Position numbers and translations under genes: made by a program | NCBI GenBank assembly: GCA_035327565.1 | Contig: DAOLDB010000019.1 | Span: 1-64,000, forward strand | From: JABDLO01 sp035327565 | GTDB taxonomy: Bacteria > Bacteroidota > Bacteroidia > Chitinophagales > Saprospiraceae | Direction: 5' to 3' | Length of the DNA: 64,000 nt | Shown: positions 10,201 through 17,802 of the stretch, piece after piece | Layout of the letters: each line of letters begins with the position of its first letter | How positions within the stretch are numbered: the first letter of the stretch is position 1 | The notes under the pieces: generated by a model | What the model was told of the DNA's origin: nothing | What the model saw: only the letters and a program-made list of their open reading frames with translations | Database searches by the model: none

Positions 10201-10755
10201 TTGGAACAAATCAATAATCTGAGCGATATAGCGAATGAGTTTTCACATTTTGGCAAAATGCCCCAATCCAATAATGAAAAAATAGTGATCAATGAGTTGG
10301 TGGAAGCGGTTCATGATCTTTTCAGAAAAAGGGAGGACATGGACATTCATCTATCAGAACCCATCAATGACCTTCATGTTTTTGCCGACCGTGGTCAATT
10401 GGTAAGGATTTTTAACAATCTTCTGAAAAATGCCATTCAAGCCATTCCGGATGATCGCAGAGGTAAAATTGAGCTCAGCCTGTTTAAAAAAGGTAAAAAT
10501 GCTGTAGTTAAAGTAAGCGACAATGGGATTGGAATTCCTGACCATATGAAGTCTAAAGTGTTTACACCCAATTTTACTACCAAAAGTTCCGGAACAGGAC
10601 TGGGGTTGGCCATTTCTGCCAATATCATTGATGGGTTTAATGGTAAAATTTATTTTGATTCTATCCCTGGGAAGGGTACAGATTTTTATGTAGAAATACC
10701 TCTAATGAGAATTGAAGAAAACAGGGATGAAAAAAATCGTGTCTTACTGGATTAA
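7258..10755 (+). CDS. Polytopic membrane sensor histidine kinase (NtrY-like)
   Basis: 1165 aa from ATG 7258; an in-frame ATG at 7222 would only add 12 polar residues before the first membrane helix. An N-terminal helix and a periplasmic segment are followed by about eight membrane helices (roughly residues 165-430), a second extracytoplasmic region, two more helices, another sensor loop and a last helix. HAMP follows (TRPLSTLADKL...DEIG), then the HisKA box AHEIKNPLTPMK with phospho-acceptor His943, the N box NNLLKNAIQAIP and G boxes SDNGIGIPD and GTGLGLAI. All catalytic elements are intact. No response regulator is adjacent, so the partner and signal are unknown. The AHEIKNPLTP form of the H box is typical of NtrY-type kinases. 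Confidence 0.88.
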   Translation: MPLNNSKHLYLVPFILVFVSVISYIFHANLYSSQKELSRIQQIVDRDIEWVQQWLYHDSTDSDLRPLQFFNTEIWYNDSLLFWNHGLNHKGFVTELDYNELIVKEDSSQKMFLFQKIFNSEDSLLNDFLIKKSGSHYQFKYDPGYVGEPHYLIINNHKYPISRSGSIQPSIALILHIVSSLLMFCYVLIFISTKFVNPHHLNYYFILLLSSVVILHVISHVLGWKDISVFADTNTLSFLNKSTGMLIIHSMIGLTCIMYIFRLSFQPSIHPKWHFPMNVINGFILTTLLVYLCYLAKGFISHEEMYLDPGRFLNLGIHAILLIIGLILGVGLLFFYAIYSLGLCKKYLSKTNIILAHTLGISMSLLLFPNKISIHPLMMGAFIVALIIMIDLYIDSRQKSVIWIIWWIVVLSGFLTALIYFYSFEKDHAHRISMIKNTYKRVAEGALDEVIRLHSQFIQSDIQKTLSRLPYPYILDQKDLKSFIEEELLVERLDFLYFKRLYLINKNREDVFSGSRNTYPLVFSKLAMSEQKLENIYYNPFESEYHLLYEIDALDHPHAPFLLKLSFTENIINRVLPEEILIIRNGRLLHPQITQLPGEVIEKAISADEDFHIKGYSGVLWKASNEFSVISIQPLGGLIKPMSLFSYLFTLTGIIVILVLLVNHQLPIIPFSLGSSFFDKNSLRSRIQLNIISLIIITFIIVGLLTAFYFKNILEESTERNKNQVFVGLFKALDDDITTSDNEQMALSRVQQTIDHLNPLIYRKVCLYSSSGEALLSSGQEDVFPLRMPYALVSGYMDHNGKNETEATEFTPEINHLPLYYGTSAPFAYVGIKRDSLDQVKENIIDFLSTLLNVYVFLFLLAGAIAIAISNSITRPLSTLADKLRAFKLGKTNEPLEWTRDDEIGTLIKDYNNLIVKLEESATIIAKTERDTAWREMAKQVAHEIKNPLTPMKLSIQYLQKALDNNTPNIENLLQRVSATLLEQINNLSDIANEFSHFGKMPQSNNEKIVINELVEAVHDLFRKREDMDIHLSEPINDLHVFADRGQLVRIFNNLLKNAIQAIPDDRRGKIELSLFKKGKNAVVKVSDNGIGIPDHMKSKVFTPNFTTKSSGTGLGLAISANIIDGFNGKIYFDSIPGKGTDFYVEIPLMRIEENRDEKNRVLLD

Positions 10756-10783
10756 AACTAAACTTACTTCATGTATACTTTGT

Positions 10784-10791
10784 TAAATTTG
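10784..10791 (+). promoter_or_regulatory. Candidate -7 element of crtZ
   Basis: TAAATTTG followed by CAGG, a full match to TAnnTTTG, 18 bases before the crtZ start codon. No good TTTG lies 18-21 bp upstream, so only half of the promoter is supported. Confidence 0.4.
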
Positions 10792-10808
10792 CAGGCAAAA
10801 AATACATT

Positions 10809-11300
10809 ATGCAAATATTATTGTATGTATTGATTACTCTTGGGACTTTTGCCTTCATGGAGTTTGTAGCCTGGTCTGCTCATAAATATGTAATGCATGG
10901 CTTTTTATGGTCATGGCATGAAGATCACCATAAACCCCATTATGAAAAAGAAGGCTTTTTTGAAAAAAATGACTTGTTTTTTTTAGTATTTGCCATACCC
11001 AGTTTCCTCTGTTATGTCTTTGGCAGTTTATTTAGCAGTACCCATTTTATGCTTTACATAGGCATAGGCATTTCAATATATGGTCTGGTATATTTTCTTA
11101 TTCATGATGTGTATATACATCAGCGTTTTAAGTGGTTTAAGCAACTTGATTCGAGATATAGCAAAGCCATTCTGAGAGCCCACGGTGCCCATCATGCCAA
11201 CACAGGAAAAGAAGATGGTACTTCCTTTGGATTATTGATTGTTGATTCTAAATATTTTCGCAAGCTTACTACCCATTTGAAAGGCAAGAAGCAAGTCTAA
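10809..11300 (+). CDS. crtZ: Beta-carotene hydroxylase (fatty acid hydroxylase superfamily)
   Basis: 163 aa, the usual CrtZ size. It carries the four His clusters of the membrane di-iron hydroxylases in CrtZ order: HKYVMH, HEDHH, HDVYIHQR and HGAHH, with hydrophobic segments at the N-terminus and around residues 55-95. CrtZ adds 3-hydroxyl groups to beta-ionone rings, giving zeaxanthin from beta-carotene. No other carotenoid gene is in the window, so it lies apart from any crt cluster. It ends 6 bp from the convergent sucD stop. Another 3-hydroxylase substrate within the superfamily cannot be excluded. Confidence 0.87.
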   Translation: MQILLYVLITLGTFAFMEFVAWSAHKYVMHGFLWSWHEDHHKPHYEKEGFFEKNDLFFLVFAIPSFLCYVFGSLFSSTHFMLYIGIGISIYGLVYFLIHDVYIHQRFKWFKQLDSRYSKAILRAHGAHHANTGKEDGTSFGLLIVDSKYFRKLTTHLKGKKQV

Positions 11301-11306
11301 CGTCTG

Positions 11307-12185
11307 TCACAATTGATTTAATACCTTCATCATGGTTTCGCCTATTTCTGCAGGTGAATGAACTACGTGAATCCCACATTCTTCCATTATTTTCATTTTT
11401 GCTTCTGCCGTGTCGTCTTTACCGCCAATAATGGCTCCGGCATGGCCCATGGTTCTGCCTTTAGGTGCGGTTTGTCCAGCGATGAAACCGACTACGGGTT
11501 TCTTATTTCCTGTCTCTCTTATATAATGTGAAGCTACTGCTTCGTAATTGCCGCCGATCTCACCGATCATTACAATTCCCTTTGTTTCAGGATCATTCAT
11601 TAATAATTCTATCGCATCTTTTGTTGGAGTGCCGACGATAGGATCACCCCCGATGCCTATGGCCGTAGATATCCCTAATCCTGCTTTTACGATCTGGTCT
11701 GCTGCCTCATAGGTCAACGTTCCGGATTTCGACACGATTCCAATATCGCCCTTTTTAAAAACAAAGCCTGGCATAATACCTACTTTTGCTTCATCGGGTG
11801 TGATCACCCCAGGGCAATTTGGACCTACCAGAGTACAGTCTTTACCTGAAAGATAAGCCTTCACTTTTATCATGTCCTGAACAGGTATACCTTCTGTTAT
11901 GCATACAATTACCTTAATACCGGCATCAGCCGCTTCCATTATGGCATCTGCTGCAAAAGCCGGGGGAACAAATATAATGGAAGTATTAGCCCCAGCCTGA
12001 TCAACAGCTTCAGCCACTGTATTAAATACAGGTTTATCCAAATGTTTTTGACCTCCTTTTCCAGGTGTAACCCCACCAATAACCGGAGTACCATACTCAA
12101 TCATTTGGGATGCATGGAATGTTCCTTCCTTTCCTGTAAATCCCTGTACCAATACTCTTGAATCACTGTTGACCAATACACTCAT
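11307..12185 (-). CDS. sucD: Succinyl-CoA synthetase (ADP-forming) subunit alpha
   Basis: 292 aa, full length. Converts succinyl-CoA to succinate with nucleotide triphosphate formation in the TCA cycle, as a complex with SucB, which is not in this window. Seen: N-terminal CoA-binding Rossmann domain with VQGFTGKEGTFHA, the VGPNCPGVITP segment, and the phosphorylated active-site His248 in MGHAGAI. It is the last gene of the apparent carA-eno-divIC-sucD operon, one base after the divIC-like gene. Confidence 0.97.
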   Translation of the reverse strand: MSVLVNSDSRVLVQGFTGKEGTFHASQMIEYGTPVIGGVTPGKGGQKHLDKPVFNTVAEAVDQAGANTSIIFVPPAFAADAIMEAADAGIKVIVCITEGIPVQDMIKVKAYLSGKDCTLVGPNCPGVITPDEAKVGIMPGFVFKKGDIGIVSKSGTLTYEAADQIVKAGLGISTAIGIGGDPIVGTPTKDAIELLMNDPETKGIVMIGEIGGNYEAVASHYIRETGNKKPVVGFIAGQTAPKGRTMGHAGAIIGGKDDTAEAKMKIMEECGIHVVHSPAEIGETMMKVLNQL

Positions 12186-12186
12186 C

Positions 12187-12501
12187 CTATTTCTTTTTAG
12201 GTTTATTGATAATGAAAATTTCTTCGTTGTCTTTATGCATTAAATACATTTCTCTGGCAAATTTTTCCTTGTTCTGATCAAGGAGGCGTTTTTCATGTTT
12301 TGCTGCAATATACAACTTCTCATATTTTGCCTTTTCAGCCTCCAACTCTTTTATGATATCATTCAATCGAATCCTCACCATAAGATTGTGATTGTCAATA
12401 AAAGCAATCCAAATAACAAAAAAAAATAAAGTCAACGAAAATTTATTAATAAATCCAGACTTAAGCATAAGGAGCCATCCTGCTTCTTTCCTATTTTCCA
12501 T
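12187..12501 (-). CDS. Septum formation initiator protein (DivIC/FtsB-like)
   Basis: 104 aa. One membrane helix (about residues 20-38, FSLTLFFFVIWIAF) is followed by a predicted coiled coil rich in Glu, Lys and Leu (about 45-85) and then YLMHKDNEEIFII near the end. This is the bitopic architecture of FtsB/DivIC, which links early and late divisome proteins in the periplasm. It lies between eno and sucD; an FtsB-like gene after enolase is also common outside Bacteroidota. The basic end (NKPKKK) is ordinary. The start could also be the Met at residue 12. Confidence 0.85.
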   Translation of the reverse strand: MENRKEAGWLLMLKSGFINKFSLTLFFFVIWIAFIDNHNLMVRIRLNDIIKELEAEKAKYEKLYIAAKHEKRLLDQNKEKFAREMYLMHKDNEEIFIINKPKKK

Positions 12502-12597
12502 GTCAACTATTTAACTTTCATGCTATAAATATGATAAGAACATAAATATACTCCTTTAAAACAAATAATTATATATAATTGATATTATTAATGTATA

Positions 12598-13881
12598 TTA
12601 ACTTAACAAAGCTTTTCCGGGATACATGGCTATATGACCCAATTCTTCTTCAATGCGCAATAATTGATTGTACTTGGCTACTCTGTCGCTTCGGGAAGCG
12701 GAGCCGGTTTTAATCTGACCTGTATTCAAAGCAACAGCAAGATCTGCTATGGTTGCATCTTCAGTTTCACCGGAACGATGACTGATTACTGAAGAAAACC
12801 CATTTCTGGTAGCCAGTTGTACGGCATCTATGGTTTCAGAAAGTGTACCGATCTGATTCACTTTTATCAATATAGAGTTAGCTGCCGACACATCGATTCC
12901 TCTCTGCAATCTATTTGTATTCGTAACAAAGAGGTCGTCACCTACTAGCTGAACCCGGCTTCCCATAGCTTTATTAAGCTTTATCCACCCTTCCCAGTCA
13001 TCCTCATCCAAACCATCTTCAATTGACAAGATGGGATATTGATTAATCCACTCCTGCCAGTAACCAATCATTTCCTCAGAGGTCAATGTACGTCCATCGG
13101 ATTTATGAAAATGATATACTTTATTTTTTGCATCATAAAACTCTGAAGCTGCTGCATCCATAGCTATCATCATATCTTCGCCGGGTTTAAACCCTGCTGT
13201 TTCAATGGCTTTGAGGACAATTTCTATAGCTTCCTTATTGGATTTTATATTGGGTGCAAAACCTCCTTCATCGCCCACATTGGTTGAATAGCCCTTACTT
13301 TTCAGCACTGATTTCAGATGGTGGAAAACCTCAACGCCCATTCTGAGCGCTCCTGAAAAAGTATCTGCCCCTACAGGCATAATCATAAACTCCTGAAAGT
13401 CTATACTATTGTCAGCATGAGACCCTCCATTCAGAATGTTCATCATAGGAACGGGCATGACATGTGCATTGACTCCTCCAATATATCTAAAGAGCGATTG
13501 ACCGGATTCTTCAGCAGCGGCTTTCGCCACAGCCAAAGACACTCCCAGCATAGCATTAGCGCCCAGGTTGCTTTTGTTCTCTGTGCCATCCATTTCAATC
13601 ATCATTTCATCAATATCTCTTTGTTCAAATACATCTTCTCCGATTAACGCATCTGCAATTTTCTCATTTACATTGTCACATGCATTAAGAACTCCCTTGC
13701 CTAAAAAACGCGATGCGTCACCATCCCGCAATTCTACAGCCTCATGTTTACCGGTAGATGCGCCTGACGGAACAGCTGCACGACCTAAACAACCACTTTC
13801 TGTGAGCACTTCCACCTCAATGGTGGGATTGCCTCTTGAATCTAAAATTTCTCTTGCTCTGATATCGATGATAGTACTCAT
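12598..13881 (-). CDS. eno: Enolase (phosphopyruvate hydratase)
   Basis: 427 aa, full length. Interconverts 2-phosphoglycerate and phosphoenolpyruvate in glycolysis. Signature stretches are present: ARQILDSRGNPT-type start (AREILDSRGNPTIEV), SGASTG, GDEGGFAP, the Mg ligand Asp in LSIEDGLDEDDW, LVGDDLFVTN, the catalytic Lys in ILIKVNQIGTL, and SHRSGETED. It follows carA by 3 bp and is surely co-transcribed with it. The last codons (PGKALLS) are normal for the family. Confidence 0.98.
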   Translation of the reverse strand: MSTIIDIRAREILDSRGNPTIEVEVLTESGCLGRAAVPSGASTGKHEAVELRDGDASRFLGKGVLNACDNVNEKIADALIGEDVFEQRDIDEMMIEMDGTENKSNLGANAMLGVSLAVAKAAAEESGQSLFRYIGGVNAHVMPVPMMNILNGGSHADNSIDFQEFMIMPVGADTFSGALRMGVEVFHHLKSVLKSKGYSTNVGDEGGFAPNIKSNKEAIEIVLKAIETAGFKPGEDMMIAMDAAASEFYDAKNKVYHFHKSDGRTLTSEEMIGYWQEWINQYPILSIEDGLDEDDWEGWIKLNKAMGSRVQLVGDDLFVTNTNRLQRGIDVSAANSILIKVNQIGTLSETIDAVQLATRNGFSSVISHRSGETEDATIADLAVALNTGQIKTGSASRSDRVAKYNQLLRIEEELGHIAMYPGKALLS

Positions 13882-13884
13882 ACA

Positions 13885-14997
13885 CTAATTTTTATGTTTA
13901 TTTAATAAATCTACAAATTGATCAAACAAATACCGCGAATCATGCGGCCCAGGTGAAGATTCAGGGTGATATTGAACAGAAAATGCCGGATAATCTTTCA
14001 AACGGATGCCTTCCACAGTATCATCATTGAGATTCAAATGTGTAATTTCTACATGACTTTTCAAGTTCTCCAAAGCTTCCATCGCCACACCAAACCCATG
14101 ATTCTGACTGGTAATCTCACTTTTTCCGGTTATGATATTCTTTACAGGATGATTAATTCCCCTGTGACCATGATGCATTTTATATGTAGGTATACCTTGA
14201 GCCAATGCCAGCAACTGATGACCAAGACATATTCCAAATATAGGCTTTCCGCTGCTCTGTAATTTTTTAATACTTTCTACTGCATATGACATCGCTGCCG
14301 GATCTCCGGGCCCGTTGGAAAGAAAAAAGCCGTTGGGTTTAAATTCAAATAAATCCTCTGCTTTTGTTTTTGCAGGAAAAACTTTCACGAAACAACCGCG
14401 ATCCACCATACATTTGAGGATATTCCTTTTAATTCCATAATCATAAACAGCTACTCTATACGGGGCGCTTTCATTGCCCAAGGTGTAAGGTTGGTCAACC
14501 GTAACTTTGGAAGCCAGTTCAAGCCCCGACATTGAAGGAACGCTATTCAGAATCTTAGTCATTTCGTCAATGGAAGTTCCATCATTGGATATGATGGCAT
14601 TCATAGCTCCTTTCTGACGGATATGGCGCACCAATTTCCTGGTATCCACTCCATAAATGCAAACGGTTTGATGATCCTTAAAGAAACGATCAATGTCTCT
14701 GTCTGCCTGGAGGCGTGAATATTCGGTTGTGAAGTTTTTACAAATCAGTCCTGCAATTTGCATTTTTTCCGATTCGACTTCATCAGGATGGGCTCCATAG
14801 TTTCCAATATGGGCATTAGTAGTCACCATAATCTGACCAAAATAAGAAGGATCTGTAAATATTTCCTGGTAACCTGTCATTCCGGTATTAAAGCAGATCT
14901 CTCCGGTAGTTACCCCTTTAAGCCCGGCCCCTTTTCCTTTCATCACCAGGCCGTCCTCCAATAGTAAAACGGCCTGCAAAAATTGTTCTTCAAACAT
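13885..14997 (-). CDS. carA: Carbamoyl-phosphate synthase small subunit
   Basis: 370 aa, full length. It releases ammonia from glutamine and channels it to CarB to make carbamoyl phosphate for arginine and pyrimidine synthesis. Seen: the N-terminal CPSase domain (LEDGLVMKGKGAG, GEICFNTGMTGYQEIFTDPS) and the class I glutamine amidotransferase domain with FLSNGPGDP, nucleophile Cys257 in GICLGHQLLAL, and the His/Glu pair in SVQYHPESSPGP. It is the first gene of the carA-eno-divIC-sucD run; carB is not in the window. Confidence 0.97.
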   Translation of the reverse strand: MFEEQFLQAVLLLEDGLVMKGKGAGLKGVTTGEICFNTGMTGYQEIFTDPSYFGQIMVTTNAHIGNYGAHPDEVESEKMQIAGLICKNFTTEYSRLQADRDIDRFFKDHQTVCIYGVDTRKLVRHIRQKGAMNAIISNDGTSIDEMTKILNSVPSMSGLELASKVTVDQPYTLGNESAPYRVAVYDYGIKRNILKCMVDRGCFVKVFPAKTKAEDLFEFKPNGFFLSNGPGDPAAMSYAVESIKKLQSSGKPIFGICLGHQLLALAQGIPTYKMHHGHRGINHPVKNIITGKSEITSQNHGFGVAMEALENLKSHVEITHLNLNDDTVEGIRLKDYPAFSVQYHPESSPGPHDSRYLFDQFVDLLNKHKN

Positions 14998-15024
14998 TGT
15001 TCTCGCTGTGGATCAATTTGTGTG

Positions 15025-15032
15025 CAAATATA
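15025..15032 (-). promoter_or_regulatory. Candidate -7 element of the carA operon
   Basis: On the minus strand TATATTTG followed by CAC, a full TAnnTTTG match, 28 bases before the carA ATG. The -33 region (AT-rich, TTCTTTTA) matches poorly. Confidence 0.45.
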
Positions 15033-15196
15033 GAAATATTCGTAAAAGAACCATGTCTGATCAGAGTTAAGAGTAAGTTTAAAATTCAGTAATTGCAAAC
15101 CACCCACAATGTAACCGGAAAAAAGGATGGGTGGAATTCAGGGAAAAGGTAAATAAAAAAACATTTTATTATCTCCTTCTACTTATAATCACTCAC

Positions 15197-16729
15197 TCAA
15201 TGTTTCGTAACTAACTTTCCATTCTCATAAAAAAACCGGTACCCTACGCTGATCCGGTACTTAAACGGATTATACAGGTCTACCGCAGGCCCACTATTTT
15301 GAAAAGCATCATCTCTAAACTTAGTGTTAAGCAGCCGGACACCGAAATCAACCCTTACCCGATCATACAGCTCCACATACAATGAAGGATAGAGCTCTAA
15401 TGATGCAAGGGAGGCATTTTTTGACCATAAACTAAAACTATCTCCAAAAGGATTGATCTTTACTTCTTTGCGATAGGTGATATTGCTTACTAAACCCAGG
15501 TTGGCACCCAGCACAAATGCCTTATGGTAGACCAGATCATAGCTCATGGCCGGCGTAATCTGTATGGAATGATAAAATCTTCTGAATGCTGTACGGGGGG
15601 GAAGACTTGGCTCAAAATGCTCACCATTGGTAGCAACAGGAACTTCACTTAATAGTCGGGAGTAGCCCACATTTACCCCGATACCCATTCTTTGAGTCAA
15701 CTTGTACCGGTACAGGGCTTCGATGAAGTATTCATTATCATTCGTTATTTCCACTGGAAATGGATATGAAACTATACGAACTCTGTTTCGGGTATCCGGC
15801 CTTCCGTCGCCATATCCTGCATTGATATAAAACCTGTACTTAGACGCTCTGGCGTGTAATGACTCTTTGGCCAAAATGGTGTCGGGTTGTACCTCATGTG
15901 TGGTGGCCGATGGCGAGCTGCTTTGTTCTCTTTGCCTTTCGATTCTATCCCGTATCCGGAGGTGGTGATTGCGAACATCTTTAGTGGCTTTCACCTTACG
16001 CACTTGAGGCTCACCTCCTGCAATGCGATAGCCGATACTCATTCGGTATTTATAGAGATTATAGGTATCTATTTCCAGTCCATTGTTTTCTATAGCATCA
16101 TCCCTGTACTTTCGATGACGGAGCCTGATTCCAAATTCCAGACGAACAGCATTATAGAGTTCCGCATACAGTGAAGGATAGATCTCGACGGATGCCAGGT
16201 CCATTTTGTTAATGAAAAAAAAAATATCATCCCGATTTCTAATATTATAAATTCTTTTGTGATAAGAGACACTACTCACCATTCCGAGATTTACACCTGC
16301 GGTGATTTTTGCTCCCTGCACTACATCCATGCTCACTGAAGGCATAACTTGTACATGCCGGTAAATTGACCAGTGCCTAAATATTGCTTTATAAAAATCA
16401 ATTTTAAAATACCCGTTATTGGCTCTCATTGTAAAATCATTGTGCAGCTCGGAATAACCTATATTCATTCCCAGACCAAACCGCCTTGCTATCCTGTAGC
16501 GGTAGCCCAGGTCGATAAAATATTCATTATCATTGGTGGTCTCCGGTAAAAACAAAAGTATTGTTGCTCTTTGGAATGGGGGTATAAAATCATACCGGGT
16601 ATCAGGATGCCCTTCGGCATATCCAAAGTTAAGAAACAGGGAATGCCGCGGTGGCTGCCCTTTCACGATCGTAAGACTGATGAATAACAGTAAAATCAGT
16701 GTGTATAAGGTCTTTTGATCAATGTTCAT
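15197..16729 (-). CDS. Outer-membrane beta-barrel protein with tandemly duplicated domain
   Basis: 510 aa, not a family I can name. A signal peptide ends near residue 24 (IVKGQ). Two homologous halves follow: about residues 28-238 and 296-506, joined by a basic, Ser/Gln-rich linker. Matching segments include GYAEGHPDTR / GYGDGRPDTR, TNDNEYFIDL / TNDNEYFIEA, MNIGYS / VNVGYS, ASVEIYPSLYAELY / ASLELYPSLYVELY, and KYRMSIGYR / KYRISVGYR. Each half has alternating aromatic strands like a small barrel of about eight strands. It follows a decayed T9SS cargo gene, with a hairpin just before the ATG. Surface location is inferred, function unknown. Confidence 0.75.
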   Translation of the reverse strand: MNIDQKTLYTLILLLFISLTIVKGQPPRHSLFLNFGYAEGHPDTRYDFIPPFQRATILLFLPETTNDNEYFIDLGYRYRIARRFGLGMNIGYSELHNDFTMRANNGYFKIDFYKAIFRHWSIYRHVQVMPSVSMDVVQGAKITAGVNLGMVSSVSYHKRIYNIRNRDDIFFFINKMDLASVEIYPSLYAELYNAVRLEFGIRLRHRKYRDDAIENNGLEIDTYNLYKYRMSIGYRIAGGEPQVRKVKATKDVRNHHLRIRDRIERQREQSSSPSATTHEVQPDTILAKESLHARASKYRFYINAGYGDGRPDTRNRVRIVSYPFPVEITNDNEYFIEALYRYKLTQRMGIGVNVGYSRLLSEVPVATNGEHFEPSLPPRTAFRRFYHSIQITPAMSYDLVYHKAFVLGANLGLVSNITYRKEVKINPFGDSFSLWSKNASLASLELYPSLYVELYDRVRVDFGVRLLNTKFRDDAFQNSGPAVDLYNPFKYRISVGYRFFYENGKLVTKH

Positions 16730-16744
16730 GATTTCTGATTTTAA

Positions 16745-16780
16745 TACCCCGGTTGACCTGATCTCTGGTCAACTGAGGTA
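16745..16780 (-). promoter_or_regulatory. Inverted repeat just upstream of the duplicated barrel gene
   Basis: Arms 16745-16758 and 16767-16780 pair at 12 of 14 positions around an 8-base loop; the core GTTGACC / GGTCAAC is perfect. No T-run follows, so it is not a standard terminator. It ends 15 bases before the ATG at 16729 and could be a 5' UTR hairpin or an operator. Confidence 0.5.
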
Positions 16781-16791
16781 TGATAAATGAG

Positions 16792-17267
16792 CTATCGGAT
16801 GATTACTACTTTTTCCGTAAGGATAGTATTGCCAATACGCATTCTTACAAAATAGAGTCCTAAATGAACCTGACTCACATCTACCCTGTGTGTGTAACCG
16901 GAAAACGGTTCTGAGATGATGGGTCGACCCTGCTGATCCAGGAGAAGAAATTGGCCGGTAGTAGCCTTCGGCACTCCATGAACTATTGGCGCCATTTCCT
17001 CCGGAATCTCTACAATAAGCTCTCCCCTGGCAGGATTATTCATCCTCATTCTGGGACAGGGATCGCATGGTTCTGTCACATCAAACTGTCCCGAATTAGT
17101 GTTCTCTCCGCATTCGTTGAATACCTTTATTTGCCAGTACCCTGTACCTGCATAGTCTCACCAAGGTCGTCACCCAATACCCTGGTGGTTACTTGTGTAA
17201 TTGTCTCTGTCGTAAACACCGTAATGACAAGAACCGAAAGGGTGAAAGTCAAGTTGAATTGCTTCAT
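16792..17267 (-). pseudogene. Decayed T9SS cargo gene: signal peptide joined out of frame to a C-terminal sorting domain
   Basis: Reading the minus strand, ATG at 17267 opens a 46-codon frame with a secretion signal (MKQFNLTFTLSVLVITVFTT, then ETITQVTTR), stopping at 17127. A different frame, open from 17163, encodes GTGYWQIKVFNECGEN, the end of an Ig/FN3-like domain, and then a T9SS type A sorting domain ending GLYFVRMRIGNTILTEKVVIIR-like (NTILTEKVVIIR at the stop, 16792). So only the two ends of a larger secreted protein remain, in different frames. A large internal deletion with frameshift is the simplest reading; a sequencing or assembly error is possible. The internal ATG at 17079 would make only a signal-less CTD. 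Confidence 0.7.
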
Positions 17268-17710
17268 AGTAAAAAAGTTTAAAAGTTAAATATTTTGATA
17301 TAATCCATTATAGACGGGTTTGTAAAAGTAAGTATGTTCTTCCTTACCGGGTAAAAACATAGTGCTACTGGTTTCTGAGAGAAAATCCGTCGCTTCGGGT
17401 CATACCCAAAATCATGCTGCAATCCATAAGATGAAATTATATATCAATATTTCATCTTATGCCGATATTCAATTATATAACGGCGCCAAAACAGGTAATG
17501 CTTAGAAAAAAAAGTCAGTTTTTTACAAAATTATTTATATATTTTTTATTATTATTTATACCTCTTTTATTATCAATACTTTACCAGATATGGAATTGGC
17601 AATAAAAATTTTAAAAAAAATTGAGGTTGGAAATGATAAAAAGTAATGGTATTAGATTGAAGATAGCCAGGTGGATATCAATGGCAGATAAAGTATCAAC
17701 TACACCGCTA
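17268..17710. other. AT-rich intergenic stretch, no gene seen
   Basis: About 440 bases between the decayed cargo gene and the rplQ terminators. No start with a plausible product was found on either strand. It holds the 13-bp inverted repeat at 17425-17461 and several poly-A/T runs. Confidence 0.5.
17425..17461. repeat. 13-bp perfect inverted repeat
   Basis: Arms CATAAGATGAAAT (17425-17437) and ATTTCATCTTATG (17449-17461) are perfectly complementary with an 11-base AT loop. There is no T-run directly after either arm. It may be a hairpin, a protein site or a remnant of a mobile element end. Confidence 0.6.
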
Positions 17711-17741
17711 AAATAAAAAGAGGAGGGCATGCCCCTCCTCC
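17711..17741 (-). terminator. Distal intrinsic terminator of the ribosomal superoperon
   Basis: On the minus strand GAGGAGGG, loop GCATG, CCCTCCTC, then TTTTTATTTT. A strong GC-rich stem with a U-tract, 62 bases beyond the rplQ stop. Confidence 0.85.
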
Positions 17742-17765
17742 ATATAAGCTTTATCAACAAAGAAC

Positions 17766-17795
17766 AAAAAGGAGCAGATTTAAACTCTACTCCTT
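17766..17795 (-). terminator. Proximal intrinsic terminator after rplQ
   Basis: On the minus strand the arms GGAGTAGA and TCTGCTCC (one G-T pair) are followed by TTTTTG, only 7 bases beyond the rplQ stop. With 17711-17741 it forms a tandem terminator pair. Confidence 0.8.
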
Positions 17796-17802
17796 TCACT
17801 GA

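Noticed and set aside
17079..17267. Programmed frameshift joining the signal peptide and sorting domain
   Set aside because: No slippery heptamer is evident, and the fused product would be a signal attached to a fragment of one domain; decay is simpler.
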